Notes under the pieces: generated by a model
The model's database searches: none
What the model was told of the DNA's origin: nothing
The model's input: only the letters and a program-made list of their open reading frames with translations
Origin: an uncultured Caldilineaceae bacterium
GTDB lineage: Bacteria; Chloroflexota; Anaerolineae; Caldilineales; Caldilineaceae
Reading direction: 5' to 3'
Length of the DNA: 64,000 bases
Assembly (NCBI GenBank): GCA_958295915.1
Contig: OY282381.1
Span: forward strand, 4,832,001-4,896,000
Made by a program: the position numbers and the translations under genes
In this document: in pieces, positions 19,342 through 28,461 of the stretch
Numbering within the stretch: position 1 is the first letter of the stretch
How the letters are laid out: every line of letters starts with the position of its first letter

Positions 19342-20049
19342 GTTGGGTACCGTTTCGAGGCGAAATGTCTACCCGTTATCGCGAGGGATATCTCCCAAAG
19401 CACAATTAAAATTTAACTGTGCGCTTCCAATATACTCTTGTCGCCTTGTTGTCTTTCCGAAAAGGAAACTTGACTCGGGGTCTGCTTCACGGTCTGTCGT
19501 CTCATATCTCAAGCATAGATTGAGAATGCGGTCCGCCCGTCATTTAACCTATTTCGGCCGTCCTATGGCTTACTCGACCCACAATAGCTTGGTTCTCGCC
19601 TGTGTCCTTTCAGTACGACGCCACAGAACTCTTTTGTTCTGATTCAACTACACCTCCTCCCGAATAAATGCACCACCAGAATACTCAGGATTACGCAACT
19701 TTAACGCCTGCCGCAGGTAGCCCTCACCTCCCTACGTATGATCATTGAGTCGTCAATCCGAGCTAGACAGATGAATCTCTGCAACTCATTCAGCGCTATT
19801 GCTGAGCACTCGCCAAGATAGTTGGCCCGAGTCGATAGGTTTGCCAGCCTACTATTTCCAGTCCAACCATCTACCTCTGGGATTATAGACGTCTCCGGTG
19901 ATGAAAGCAAATCGCCATTCGATAACCGACGCAAGCGATGCGCCGCCGGGAATATGATGCGTTGCCCGATTGCGGATTTCCGATACAATACAAGGTGATG
20001 GGAAAATCTGTCCGAATACGCCACAAGGAATCGATATGAAGGAGCCAAG
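19342..20049. other. 708-base region without a recognisable gene
   Basis: Between rpmG (minus) and the Gfo/Idh oxidoreductase (plus). Composition is lower in GC and all frames are broken or non-protein-like. A small hairpin CAGAAC-TCTTTT-GTTCTG is at 19624-19641. Some minus-strand stretches around 19690-19830 read like a decayed C-terminal coding end in two frames, but no family could be named. It must also hold the promoters of both flanking genes. Confidence 0.35.
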
Positions 20050-21228
20050 ATGACAGGACCGGTACGCGTCGCCCTCCTCGGTCTGGGGCAACGGGGGCTG
20101 CAACACCTGCGCGCGCTGTGGACCTTACAGGAACAGGGCGCGGTACGTCTCACAGCCCTGGCGGATGCCTTCGCCTCCAATTTGGATGCGGACAAACTGC
20201 GACAGTATGCGCCCGACTTGCGGCCTGAAGAAATACTGCGCACTACCGATTTTGATGAACTGCTTGCCCAAGAACAGGATGCCCTGTACATCTGTATTCC
20301 GCCGAACCTCCACCAGGGTCAGGTCGTGCGGGCAGGCCGGGCCGGGTTGCATCTGTTCGTCGAGAAGCCGATGAGCCTCTTTCTGGATGAGGCCCTGGAA
20401 ATGGAAGCCGCTATTCGGGAAGCGGGCGTTCTCTCCACAGCCGGCTTTCAGCAGCGCTTCGATGGCCGCTACGAAGCGATCCACACATTGCTGCTTCAGG
20501 GTCGACGCCCGCTGATGGCCTGCTACACCTTCCATGGCGCGCTGGAAGGGCACAATGTGAAGCATCACCAAACGGAAGTCCACGGCGGTCCCCGCAACCG
20601 GGTTTGGACTGCCAACCGGGCCTGGAGCGGCATGACCGTCGTGGAAGGGGGCATCCACCCCCTGGACCTGTGGCGCTACTGGTTCGGTGATGTGGCGTGG
20701 GTGCAGGCCCACTATCAGCACCGTCCTCCGGCAGAGGTGTTCGACGACGCCGACAATCCCTACGCCTACAGTGTCCTGTTTGGCTTTGCCGGCGGCGCCA
20801 TCGGCTCCATGACTCTCTCTCGCTTGCGGAAGGTGTACACGAGTTATGCAGACCATCAGGTGTTATGGACAGATGGCCGGGCGATACTGGGCAGCGAAGA
20901 CGTAACCGTCTACCACTACGATGGCCCCTATCCTCCACCGCAACCACCCCTGGACGAGTCCGTCTCGCGGGTGCTTTACAGAGGACGAGGCGGAGATGAT
21001 ACATTTGCGATCAATCAAGCGTTTATCCAAGCGATTGCGGAGAACCGACCGGAGCTGATCCGCTCCCCGTTTCGCGATGCAATGAACAGCCTCGCCGCCG
21101 TGATCGCCGCCAACGTGTCCGATGAGTTGGGTGGCAAACGGGTGGACGTGCAGCAACTGCTGACTGCAGAGAGCTATGCCTGTTTTCGGCAGAAACCGCA
21201 ACAACCAGTTGCCAATACTGGCCACTGA
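20050..21228 (+). CDS. Gfo/Idh/MocA-family oxidoreductase
   Basis: 392-residue NAD(P)-dependent dehydrogenase of the glucose-fructose oxidoreductase/inositol dehydrogenase family. The Rossmann motif VALLGLGQRGLQHL is at the N-terminus, the catalytic EKP motif is in LFVEKPMSLFLDEA, and the C-terminal half is the alpha/beta substrate domain, with a histidine in GGIHPLDLWRYW at the usual active-site position. The ATG follows AGGAGCCAAG. It is 29 bases from the 2-hydroxyacid dehydrogenase, implying a common catabolic task on a sugar or sugar acid; the substrate is unknown. Confidence 0.88.
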   Translation: MTGPVRVALLGLGQRGLQHLRALWTLQEQGAVRLTALADAFASNLDADKLRQYAPDLRPEEILRTTDFDELLAQEQDALYICIPPNLHQGQVVRAGRAGLHLFVEKPMSLFLDEALEMEAAIREAGVLSTAGFQQRFDGRYEAIHTLLLQGRRPLMACYTFHGALEGHNVKHHQTEVHGGPRNRVWTANRAWSGMTVVEGGIHPLDLWRYWFGDVAWVQAHYQHRPPAEVFDDADNPYAYSVLFGFAGGAIGSMTLSRLRKVYTSYADHQVLWTDGRAILGSEDVTVYHYDGPYPPPQPPLDESVSRVLYRGRGGDDTFAINQAFIQAIAENRPELIRSPFRDAMNSLAAVIAANVSDELGGKRVDVQQLLTAESYACFRQKPQQPVANTGH

Positions 21229-21257
21229 CTACTGCAGTATAAAGAGGAGCAATCCCA

Positions 21258-22208
21258 ATGAACTTCCTCATCTACCCACCTCTGACGCCGGCTGAACTGG
21301 CCCAGGTGCAGGCGGTTTCCCCAGAACTGGAGATCGTCAACGCGCTGACAGAGGAGGATGCTCTGGCCGCCATCCCCCAAGCCGTGGGGATGTATGGCAA
21401 TCTGACGCCGGCATTGCTGGAACGGGCCGAGAATCTGCGTTGGCTGCAGACGCCCATCGCCGGCCTGGAGCGCTATATGTTTCCCGACCTGGCCGCAAGC
21501 GATATCATCGTCAGCAATATGGCAAAAATCTACAGCGATATGATCGCAGATCATGCCTTCTGTTTCATCCTGATGTTCGCCCGGGGCATTCATCTGTATA
21601 TGCGCCGCCAGATACAGGGTGTATGGCGGCAGGGAACACCCGTGCATCACCTGGGGGATTGCACGCTTGGCATCATCGGGTTGGGGGGCATCGGTACGGA
21701 GCTGGCCCGGCGAGGCAAAGCCCACGACATGCGGGTTATCGCCGTCGATGCGCGTCCCGACGAGACGCCAAGCCGATTCCTGGATCTTGAAGCGTTGTGG
21801 TCAACGGACCGTCTGCACAATCTTCTGGCCGCGTCGGATTTCGTCGTCAGTTGTGTGCCACAGACGCCGGAAACTGTCGGGCTGATCGGCGCCAGCGAAC
21901 TTGCGAAGATGCGGCCGACAGCATATCTCATCAATATCAGCCGAGGCGTCGTCGTCAAGTTGGACGCGCTCGTGGACGCGCTGGAATCAGGACGCATCGC
22001 AGGCGCCGCGCTGGACGTTTACGAGCGCGAGCCGCTGGCGGCCGAACATCCCCTATGGCAGATGGAGAACGTAATTCTCACGCCCCATGTGGCCGCAGAC
22101 AATCCGCATGTGCCCCAACGCCGCATCGATACATTGAAGGACAACCTGCGTCGCTATCTGAATGCAGAACCGTTGCGCAATGTGGTGGACAAACGGCGGC
22201 TGTTCTAG
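21258..22208 (+). CDS. D-isomer-specific 2-hydroxyacid dehydrogenase
   Basis: 316-residue NAD-dependent dehydrogenase. The dinucleotide motif GIIGLGGIGTELARRG is central, and the catalytic arginine, glutamate and histidine are visible in NISRGVVVK, DVYEREPL and ILTPHVAAD. The N-terminal flavodoxin-like substrate domain is short. The ribosome site is AGAGGAGC before the ATG. It is in a probable two-gene operon with the Gfo/Idh oxidoreductase and may reduce a 2-keto acid from the same pathway. It converges on livF, with only seven bases between. Confidence 0.9.
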   Translation: MNFLIYPPLTPAELAQVQAVSPELEIVNALTEEDALAAIPQAVGMYGNLTPALLERAENLRWLQTPIAGLERYMFPDLAASDIIVSNMAKIYSDMIADHAFCFILMFARGIHLYMRRQIQGVWRQGTPVHHLGDCTLGIIGLGGIGTELARRGKAHDMRVIAVDARPDETPSRFLDLEALWSTDRLHNLLAASDFVVSCVPQTPETVGLIGASELAKMRPTAYLINISRGVVVKLDALVDALESGRIAGAALDVYEREPLAAEHPLWQMENVILTPHVAADNPHVPQRRIDTLKDNLRRYLNAEPLRNVVDKRRLF

Positions 22209-22215
22209 CGATTCA

Positions 22216-23046
22216 TCAGATCCCCAAATAAGCCTCCGCCACCTGAGGATCGGCCAGCAGTGACTGCGAATCCCCGCTGAGGACGATGCGGCCAGTTTCC
22301 AGGACGTAGCCCCGGTGGGCCACCTGAAGCGCTGCTTGGGCGTTCTGCTCCACCAGCAGAATGGTCGTCCCCTGCGCGTTGATCTCGCGGATGATCTGAA
22401 AGATCTGCTGCGCCAGAATCGGCGCCAGGCCCATTGACGGCTCGTCCAAGAGCAGTATGCGCGGACGACTCATGAGCGAGCGTCCGATCGCCAGCATCTG
22501 TTGCTCACCGCCAGAAAGAGTGCCGCCGGGCTGACTGAGGCGTTCGGAAAGCCGGGGAAACAGCTCGAGTACCCGTGCGAAATCCCGCCGGATGCCGGCG
22601 GTGTCCGTGCGGGCAAATGCGCCCATCTCCAGGTTTTCCCGCACGGAAAGGCGGGAGAAGATCTTGCGGCCTTCCGGCGATTGGGAAACGCCCAACTTTG
22701 CGATCGCATGGGCCGGCAGCTGATCCAGTCGGACAGCGCAACCTCCCATCCGCCGGGCATCGTTGCGCTGTTCGATTCGGACGCTCTCGCCCCGGACATC
22801 ACCGGGGCGACGAGACCCTGGGGACGCGGGCGTCTCGCCCGCAAAGATTTCGTTTCCTTGACTGTGCAGATAGATGGCCCCAGCGCGCGCAGAGAGGACG
22901 CCGCTAATTGTGTTCAGAGTCGTCGTTTTGCCCGCGCCATTGGAGCCAATGAGCGTGACGATTTCGCCTTCGTTCACCGTCAAGGATACGCCCTTCAGCG
23001 CGTGAATATGATCGTAGAATGTGTGGATGGTTTCCAGTGTCAGCAT
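22216..23046 (-). CDS. livF: branched-chain amino acid ABC transporter ATPase LivF, with hairpin-derived insertion
   Basis: Nucleotide-binding subunit of a HAAT-family importer. Walker A is GSNGAGKTTT, the signature LSGGEQQMLAIG and Walker B ILLLDEPSMGL. At 276 residues it is about 40 longer than normal LivF: between GAIYL and the conserved SPEGRKIFSRLSVRENL lies a non-family segment encoded by 22745-22855 that contains two hairpin repeats (GCGGGCG-TCT-CGCCCGC and CGCCCCGG-ACATCA-CCGGGGCG). The frame stays open. Because the insertion is before the Q-loop region, activity may or may not survive. It is the last gene of livKHMGF. Confidence 0.88.
   Translation of the reverse strand: MLTLETIHTFYDHIHALKGVSLTVNEGEIVTLIGSNGAGKTTTLNTISGVLSARAGAIYLHSQGNEIFAGETPASPGSRRPGDVRGESVRIEQRNDARRMGGCAVRLDQLPAHAIAKLGVSQSPEGRKIFSRLSVRENLEMGAFARTDTAGIRRDFARVLELFPRLSERLSQPGGTLSGGEQQMLAIGRSLMSRPRILLLDEPSMGLAPILAQQIFQIIREINAQGTTILLVEQNAQAALQVAHRGYVLETGRIVLSGDSQSLLADPQVAEAYLGI
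22778..22845. repeat. two adjacent hairpin repeats inside livF
   Basis: CGCCCCGG/CCGGGGCG with a 6-base loop at about 22790-22811 and GCGGGCG/CGCCCGC with a TCT loop at 22828-22844. The latter 17-base core recurs at 41230-41244 and 50773-50790 outside genes. Confidence 0.75.
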
Positions 23047-23073
23047 CCCACTATCCCTCCATCACAACTTACA

Positions 23074-23883
23074 TCAGGTTATATCCTGCATCTCCCTGTC
23101 AATCCGTAAATCCTGATCGACTTCCGGCCCCAAGTAGGCCTCGATGACTCTGGGATTCGAGCGCACTGCCTCGGGCGCGCCAGCGGCGATCTTTTTGCCG
23201 TAGTCCAGAACCGTCACCTCTTCAGAGATGCTCATTACCACCTTCATATTGTGTTCGATCAGGAAGACGGTAACCCCTCTTTCATTGCGCAGTCTGTGGA
23301 CCAGCTCCATCATCCGCTCTGTCTCCCTGGGGTTCATGCCCGCGGCCGGCTCATCCAGGAGCAGCAGACGGGGACGGCTGCCCAGCGCCCGGGCGACCTC
23401 CAGCAGCCGCTGCTCCCCATAGGGCAGATTTGTCGAAATGATCTCCTCCTGGCCGCCAAGGCCGACGAAATCCAGCAACGCCCGGCCGATCTCGCGGGCG
23501 GCCCGCTCTTCCGCCTGCTGGCGGGCTGTGCGCAGGACCGCCGCCCAGTGAGAGGCCCGCAGCCGCAAATGCTGACCGACCAGTACGTTTTCCAACGCCG
23601 TCATCCTCCCGAAGAGCCGGATGTTCTGATAGGTGCGGGCAATGCCCCGGGCGGTGATCTCGTCCGAGCGCAGGCCGACCAGGGAACGACCAGCGAACAC
23701 AATCTCGCCTGTGTCCGGTCGATGCAGTCCGGTCAGACAGTTGAAAAGCGTCGTCTTGCCGGCTCCATTGGGGCCGATAAGACTTGTGATCGACCGTTCG
23801 ACGATCTCCAAGTCCACGTTATCGACAGCGGTCAGCCCGCCAAACATCTTTGTAACGCCCTGGACGGCCAAAAGGGTTGTCAT
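23074..23883 (-). CDS. livG: branched-chain amino acid ABC transporter ATPase LivG
   Basis: Second nucleotide-binding subunit of the importer, 269 residues. Walker A is GPNGAGKTTLFNCLTG, the signature is the LivG-type LPYGEQRLLEVARAL, and Walker B is LLLLDEPAAGMNPRE. The C-terminal AGAPEAVRSNPRVIEAYLG is typical. The frame is open to 23916, but those eleven codons come from a simple repeat (TGTGATTATCCA twice), so the ATG at 23883 is chosen. Full family length, no insertions. Confidence 0.93.
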   Translation of the reverse strand: MTTLLAVQGVTKMFGGLTAVDNVDLEIVERSITSLIGPNGAGKTTLFNCLTGLHRPDTGEIVFAGRSLVGLRSDEITARGIARTYQNIRLFGRMTALENVLVGQHLRLRASHWAAVLRTARQQAEERAAREIGRALLDFVGLGGQEEIISTNLPYGEQRLLEVARALGSRPRLLLLDEPAAGMNPRETERMMELVHRLRNERGVTVFLIEHNMKVVMSISEEVTVLDYGKKIAAGAPEAVRSNPRVIEAYLGPEVDQDLRIDREMQDIT

Positions 23884-23888
23884 GTGGC

Positions 23889-23936
23889 GCCTGTGATTTG
23901 TGTGATTATCCACCATGATTCATGTGATTATCCAGA
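23889..23936. repeat. short direct repeats in the livM-livG junction
   Basis: GTGATTATCCA occurs twice (near 23899 and 23922) along with GTGATTTGTGTGATT. The same simple-sequence type, TTTGATTTGTGTGATGACC, recurs near 55678. Confidence 0.6.
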
Positions 23937-25634
23937 ATTGACCACGATTTCATCCTCTCCATCATCCAAATCAGAAGAATCACGCTCAAATCGACGGCGG
24001 GCAGACGGCAAAATACCGGCCGGTCGCACGATCATCATAATTACCAAGAGAGCGGCGAAGGTGACAATCCGGTACTCGTCCACGCCTCGCAGCACTTCTG
24101 GTAGCCCTTTCAGCGCCAGTGCGCCCAACACAATACCAGGAGCGCTGCCTATCCCACCGACGATGATCAGCGCCAGAGCGTCAATTGAGACGAAGAGCGA
24201 GAAATTCTCGGGAAAGATATTGATCTGACGGGCAGCGTAGAGCTGGCCAGCCAGCCCGGCAAAGGTGGCGCCGATGGCAAAAGCAAGTAGCTTTGTGCGT
24301 ACAAGGTGGACACCAGTAGCCTGGGCTACGTCTTCGTCTTCCTGCATGGCGATCCAGGCGCGCCCCAGCCGGGAGTCATTCAAACGTATAGCAATAAATG
24401 CAATCAGCGCCGAGCTGAGCAGAGCCAGCAGGAAAATCCAGCCCTGGGAGCTGAGTTGGCCGCTGGAGAACGCATCCGGGGCGAGCCCAAACAGGCCGGG
24501 CTGAGAAATTTGCAGAATCCCTCGCGGCCCATTCGTGAGTTCCCCCAGATTCAGCATAAAGAGACGGATGATCTCGCCAAAGCCGAGGGTGACGATCGCC
24601 AGATAGTCGCCTCGCAGGCGCAAGACAGGGATGCCGAGCAGGATCCCACCAATGGTGGCAGTGATCATCGCCAGGGGCAAGGCCATCCAATAGCCTAGCA
24701 GGGGGCTATCCGCTGAGACGCCCAAATCCAGGAGCAGGCTGCGGATGAACGGCGATGAAAATGGGGCCGAGACAAACGCATATGTGTAGGCGCCAATCGC
24801 GAAAAAAGCCACATAGCCCAAATCCAGTAGCCCCGCATAGCCGACGACGATATTCAGCCCAAGCCCCATCATCACGTATATAAAAACGATGCCCATTACA
24901 GAATTCTGGAACTGATCCAGCGCAAAGGGCATGGATAGCACACCGAGGCCGAGCAGTGTTGCCACCGCCATCCGTTCCCGTCCCGGCCGCGTCAGGCGTA
25001 GGGCGAAAAGGCCGCTACCCGTCGTGACAAGTGTGAGCAGCAGACGGACAGTGCCTCGGTTCGTGCTGAACAGCTTGACGTTTGGCAAACCAAGATAGAT
25101 GACGATCGCCAGCAAGACAAACGGCAGGGCAATGACCAGCCAGCGACCAGCGGAAACCATGGCCGGGCGGGAGAAATATGTCCGTAGGGACGCCCCTACT
25201 GCCGCGACCGCCAACGCGCCGAGAAGACCGCTACCAGTGAAATAGACCACCTGCAAGAGGTAACGAAGAAGCGGAACCTGCGCCTGTGCGATGGCGCCGG
25301 GCCGAACGCCGAGTAACGCGGCGATATTCTGCGGGACGATCTTGTCGAAGACTGGCTGTATCGATACGCCGTTGCCTAACAATGTGGCAAAAAGGCCGCT
25401 TTCCATGGCTATGAGCAGGCCAGCGGTCGCGCCGGCCTGCAGGCCGGCGCGCAAAACGTGGACGGAATCGCCTTTTCGTCCTACTTCCCGGCGCAAGTTG
25501 AGCCAGAAGAACAGCCCGGCGACAACGGCCAGAATGGGCAGCGCGTTTTCTCCTATACGACCAGGGACGCCGATAAAAATCAGATAGCTTAAGAATGCAA
25601 AGGCGATGAGACCGGTACGGATTGTTTTGGGCAT
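23928..25634 (-). CDS. livM: branched-chain amino acid ABC transporter permease LivM (extended)
   Basis: Membrane subunit of 568 residues from the ATG at 25634; an upstream start at 25685 would add 17 residues derived from a dispersed CAGTGG-type repeat and is rejected. The C-terminal ~310 residues are a normal LivM: NIVVGYAGLLDLGYVAFFAIGAY and the permease loop with LGFGEIIRLFMLNLGELTNGPRG. The N-terminal ~250 residues add about seven hydrophobic segments not found in standard LivM, although extended forms occur in Chloroflexota. A perfect 24-base palindrome lies in frame in this part (25428-25451). Confidence 0.88.
   Translation of the reverse strand: MPKTIRTGLIAFAFLSYLIFIGVPGRIGENALPILAVVAGLFFWLNLRREVGRKGDSVHVLRAGLQAGATAGLLIAMESGLFATLLGNGVSIQPVFDKIVPQNIAALLGVRPGAIAQAQVPLLRYLLQVVYFTGSGLLGALAVAAVGASLRTYFSRPAMVSAGRWLVIALPFVLLAIVIYLGLPNVKLFSTNRGTVRLLLTLVTTGSGLFALRLTRPGRERMAVATLLGLGVLSMPFALDQFQNSVMGIVFIYVMMGLGLNIVVGYAGLLDLGYVAFFAIGAYTYAFVSAPFSSPFIRSLLLDLGVSADSPLLGYWMALPLAMITATIGGILLGIPVLRLRGDYLAIVTLGFGEIIRLFMLNLGELTNGPRGILQISQPGLFGLAPDAFSSGQLSSQGWIFLLALLSSALIAFIAIRLNDSRLGRAWIAMQEDEDVAQATGVHLVRTKLLAFAIGATFAGLAGQLYAARQINIFPENFSLFVSIDALALIIVGGIGSAPGIVLGALALKGLPEVLRGVDEYRIVTFAALLVIMMIVRPAGILPSARRRFERDSSDLDDGEDEIVVNSG
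25428..25451. repeat. 24-base perfect palindrome inside livM
   Basis: Halves CGCGCCGGCCTG and CAGGCCGGCGCG with no loop, in the extra N-terminal region of livM. The encoded residues are RAGLQAGA. Confidence 0.7.
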
Positions 25635-25688
25635 AACTGCAGTGGCTAGTGGCTTAGTGGTCAGTGGCCAATGCCCACTAACCACTTC

Positions 25689-26750
25689 TTACGCCTTCTT
25701 TTCGCTCAGCACTTCGCCGAACAGGCCGGAGGGCCGGAAAATCAGAATCAGTACGAGGAGCGTAAAGGCGATAACATCTTTGTATTCGGTCGGAATGCCC
25801 AGGGCGCTGGGCCCAATTGCTTCGATCAGACCGAGAACCAGCGCGCCGAACATGGCTCCGGGAATGTTGCCGATGCCGCCCAATACCGCTGCGGTGAATG
25901 CTTTCAGACCTGGCATAAAGCCGCTGTTGAATTTGACGACCGTGTTGTGAAATCCAAGCATTACGCCAGCCGCGCCAGCCAGGGCCGACCCCAGCATGAA
26001 TGTGACGACAATCACCGCATCAACATCAACCCCCATCAGGGCCGCGGTGGAGCGGTCCTCAGCTACGGCCCGCATGGCCCGGCCCAATTTCGTCCGCTGA
26101 ATGATGAAATACAAGGCCAGCATCAGCAGAACGGACGTGATGAAGATAATCGCGCCGGTGTACGGAATGAACACATTGCCCAGACGCAGACCTCCGGAGA
26201 TCAGAGCCGGTTTGCGATAGCTATGGGGGCTGACGCCGAAGATCAACAGAACAGAGTATTGCAGGAAAAGAGATGCGCCGATGGCGCTGATCAACGGCAC
26301 CAAGCGAGGCGCCTGACGTAGGGGGCGGTAGGCCAGTCGTTCCAAAGTCATGCCGATCAGAACCGATGTGACCATACCAATGAGCATGATAAACAGCAGC
26401 GCTACAACAACCACTAGCCAAGGCCCTTCCATCCAGCCCTGGCCTTGGGCGAACTGCAGGGCGAAAAAGCCGGCGATGCCGCCGAGCATCATTACCTCGC
26501 CGTGAGCAAAATTGATCATGAACAGGATGCCGTAGACGAGAGTGTAGCCCAGAGCAACCAGCGCATACACCCCGCCCAGGACCATTCCGTTCAGTGCCTG
26601 AGAAATCCAGAAGGAAGTCGGATAGCCTTCCGCCAGCCCGACAGTGATCACCCGCCAGATGATGAGAGCCAGGATAGCTATGCCGATGTATCTTGTGGCG
26701 GCCTGCTCGTCAATGCGCAGTTTTTGTGCTGTTTCCGCATGCCTTGCCAT
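25689..26750 (-). CDS. livH: branched-chain amino acid ABC transporter permease LivH
   Basis: 353-residue inner-membrane permease with eight or more membrane segments. The core GMVLGGVYALVALGYTLVYGILFMINFAHGEVMMLGG is diagnostic for LivH, and the cytoplasmic coupling loop contains LGRAMRAVAEDRSTAALMGVD. The N-terminal ~35 residues before the first segment are longer than usual (charged, then a membrane helix). It is separated from livK by a hairpin-containing gap. Confidence 0.93.
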   Translation of the reverse strand: MARHAETAQKLRIDEQAATRYIGIAILALIIWRVITVGLAEGYPTSFWISQALNGMVLGGVYALVALGYTLVYGILFMINFAHGEVMMLGGIAGFFALQFAQGQGWMEGPWLVVVVALLFIMLIGMVTSVLIGMTLERLAYRPLRQAPRLVPLISAIGASLFLQYSVLLIFGVSPHSYRKPALISGGLRLGNVFIPYTGAIIFITSVLLMLALYFIIQRTKLGRAMRAVAEDRSTAALMGVDVDAVIVVTFMLGSALAGAAGVMLGFHNTVVKFNSGFMPGLKAFTAAVLGGIGNIPGAMFGALVLGLIEAIGPSALGIPTEYKDVIAFTLLVLILIFRPSGLFGEVLSEKKA

Positions 26751-26772
26751 AAAGTTCCTGTTTTCGAAAAAA

Positions 26773-26833
26773 GGAGAGAGAACTGCAGTGGTCAGTGCAG
26801 TTCCTGGTCACTAGCCACTGGTTTTCTCTCTCC
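26773..26833 (-). terminator. attenuator-like hairpin between livK and livH
   Basis: Perfect arms GGAGAGAGAA (26773-26782) and TTCTCTCTCC (26824-26833) with inner CAGTGG/CCACTG pairing, located between the binding-protein gene and the permease genes. On the minus strand TCGAAAACAGG follows. It may attenuate read-through so that the binding protein is made in excess. Confidence 0.5.
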
Positions 26834-26862
26834 TCGCATTCAGGGCGCTCATGCCTCAGTCA

Positions 26863-28107
26863 TTACTCCCTACCGAAGCCGGCAATCTGATTGAACGCGC
26901 CCCCCTCGACCTGGAAGATCTGCACACCGCCGGCCCCACACTCACCCACTTCATCGCACTTGATCATGCCGGTCAGTCCGTCAAATCCCTCCACTGCGCG
27001 AATGGCAGAAATCAACTCTTCCCTGTCGATCACCAGGTTTCCGCCGCTATCTACCAGCGCAACCTCCTTGATGGCGGCCGCGATTAGCTTTACAGAGTCG
27101 TAACTCTGGCCGTGAAACGGACCAAGATCGTCCGGGCTGACGCCGTATTTGTCCAGATATTTGGCGTCGAAATCGGCGTTCATGGCCTCGGCGTCAGCGC
27201 CGGCGACGAAGGATACATATGTGCCTTCCGCGGCTTCGCCGGCAGCGTCGAGATACTGCCGGGTGTAGGCGCCGTCATCGCTCATAAACAGGGTGTTCTC
27301 GAGACCAGGCGCTTCTGTCATCTGCTGGGCGATGAGACCCGCCTCGGTGGAGTAGCCGCCGAAGAAGATAAATTCCGGCCCATTGGCGCCAACCTTCGCC
27401 AGCAAGGCGCGGAAATCAGTATCGCCCACTTGGACGCCTTCAAAGTTTGTAACTTCCCCGCCCAATGCCAGGATGTGGTTTTGGAAGATCTCGGCCAGCC
27501 CCTTGCCATAGTCTGAATTGTCGTGAACAACGGCAACTTTCGTGACGCCCAGGTCGCTGAAAGCGAAATCGGCATCGACAACGCCCTGCAAAGCATCGCT
27601 CAGGGCTACCCGATTGCAGACATCACAGTCCGAAGATGTAATGTCCGGATTCGTGGCACTGGGACTGACGAAGGGAATGCGCGCCTCCAGCAGAATCGGA
27701 ATCAGGCCGAATGTCTCGCCGGAGCAGGTGCCTCCAGTCACCGCAACGATGGTTTCGTCCGCGGCAAACTTGTTGCCCACGTTCGTGCCTTGGGTGCCGT
27801 CGCAAGCGCCGTCTTCGGCCACTAGATCGAACATGAAGCCTTCCAGGCCACCGGCTGCATTGAGATCGTCGATCGCGATCTCTGCGCCTTGGCGAATGTC
27901 CTTACCGGGGTCGGGGATTGGACCGGTCAGGGCAAAGGAACCGCCAATGCGGATCTTTTCACCCGAAGCGATGACAACCTTGCCACTCATATCGACGGCC
28001 GCTTCTTCTGCCGGCGGCTCAGAAGCGACTGGGGCCATTCCAACACAACCGGCAAGCGCCAACGCTGCTACCAAGAGCAGCCCGAGAGTTGTGAATCGAG
28101 TTTGCAT
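26863..28107 (-). CDS. livK: branched-chain amino acid ABC transporter substrate-binding lipoprotein
   Basis: 414-residue solute-binding protein of the Leu/Ile/Val type. The signal peptide MQTRFTTLGLLLVAALALAGC ends in a lipobox, so it is membrane-anchored, as expected for a monoderm-like envelope. KIRIGGSFALTGPIPDPGKDIRQGAE and VTGGTCSGETFG are the family's ligand-domain strands. An ATG at 28107 with AAAGGAG eight bases upstream decides the start; the open frame to 28230 is spurious. First gene of the five-gene liv operon. Confidence 0.94.
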   Translation of the reverse strand: MQTRFTTLGLLLVAALALAGCVGMAPVASEPPAEEAAVDMSGKVVIASGEKIRIGGSFALTGPIPDPGKDIRQGAEIAIDDLNAAGGLEGFMFDLVAEDGACDGTQGTNVGNKFAADETIVAVTGGTCSGETFGLIPILLEARIPFVSPSATNPDITSSDCDVCNRVALSDALQGVVDADFAFSDLGVTKVAVVHDNSDYGKGLAEIFQNHILALGGEVTNFEGVQVGDTDFRALLAKVGANGPEFIFFGGYSTEAGLIAQQMTEAPGLENTLFMSDDGAYTRQYLDAAGEAAEGTYVSFVAGADAEAMNADFDAKYLDKYGVSPDDLGPFHGQSYDSVKLIAAAIKEVALVDSGGNLVIDREELISAIRAVEGFDGLTGMIKCDEVGECGAGGVQIFQVEGGAFNQIAGFGRE

Positions 28108-28289
28108 GGGAATCTCCTTTGGACAGTTCAAGAGTTGGGAAAGGTATGGCGATCGCTTCGTCTCCCAAAGCGCAATGGATTTTAAGGCCACGGTCAAAGA
28201 AACGAACGCTGCGAGAAAATCACAAATCAATTATAGATGAGGAAAGCGCAATCTGGCAAGAGCGGATTCGGCGGTTGAGTGTGTCCCAG

Positions 28290-28455
28290 ATTTTTGGGAG
28301 AGGAACAGATTGTCTGAATCAGGATTATCGGGATATAGATTTTCAGCGAACAGTGTGGGCGGGAATGAGACAACAACGCAAAGGCGCGCAGGCGCAGGGA
28401 CGCAAGGAATTTTCTGGTTTTTCTTTGCGCCTTTGCGTCCTGGCGACATTGCATT
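28290..28455. repeat. two simple dispersed repeats in the livK-R/M gap
   Basis: 28302-28346 holds GGAACAGATTGTCTGAATCA and GGATTATCGGGATATAG, an inverted copy of sequences at 31777-31830 and 38149-38199. 28375-28452 has arms CAACGCAAAGGCGCGCAGG ... CTTTGCGCCTTTGCGTCC, a type that recurs at 55648-55771. Confidence 0.75.
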
Positions 28456-28461
28456 GTTTTT

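Noticed and set aside
25635-25685. upstream start of livM
   Set aside because: The added residues are translated from the CAGTGG-type dispersed repeat; MPKTIRTGLIAF at 25634 is a plausible membrane-protein start.
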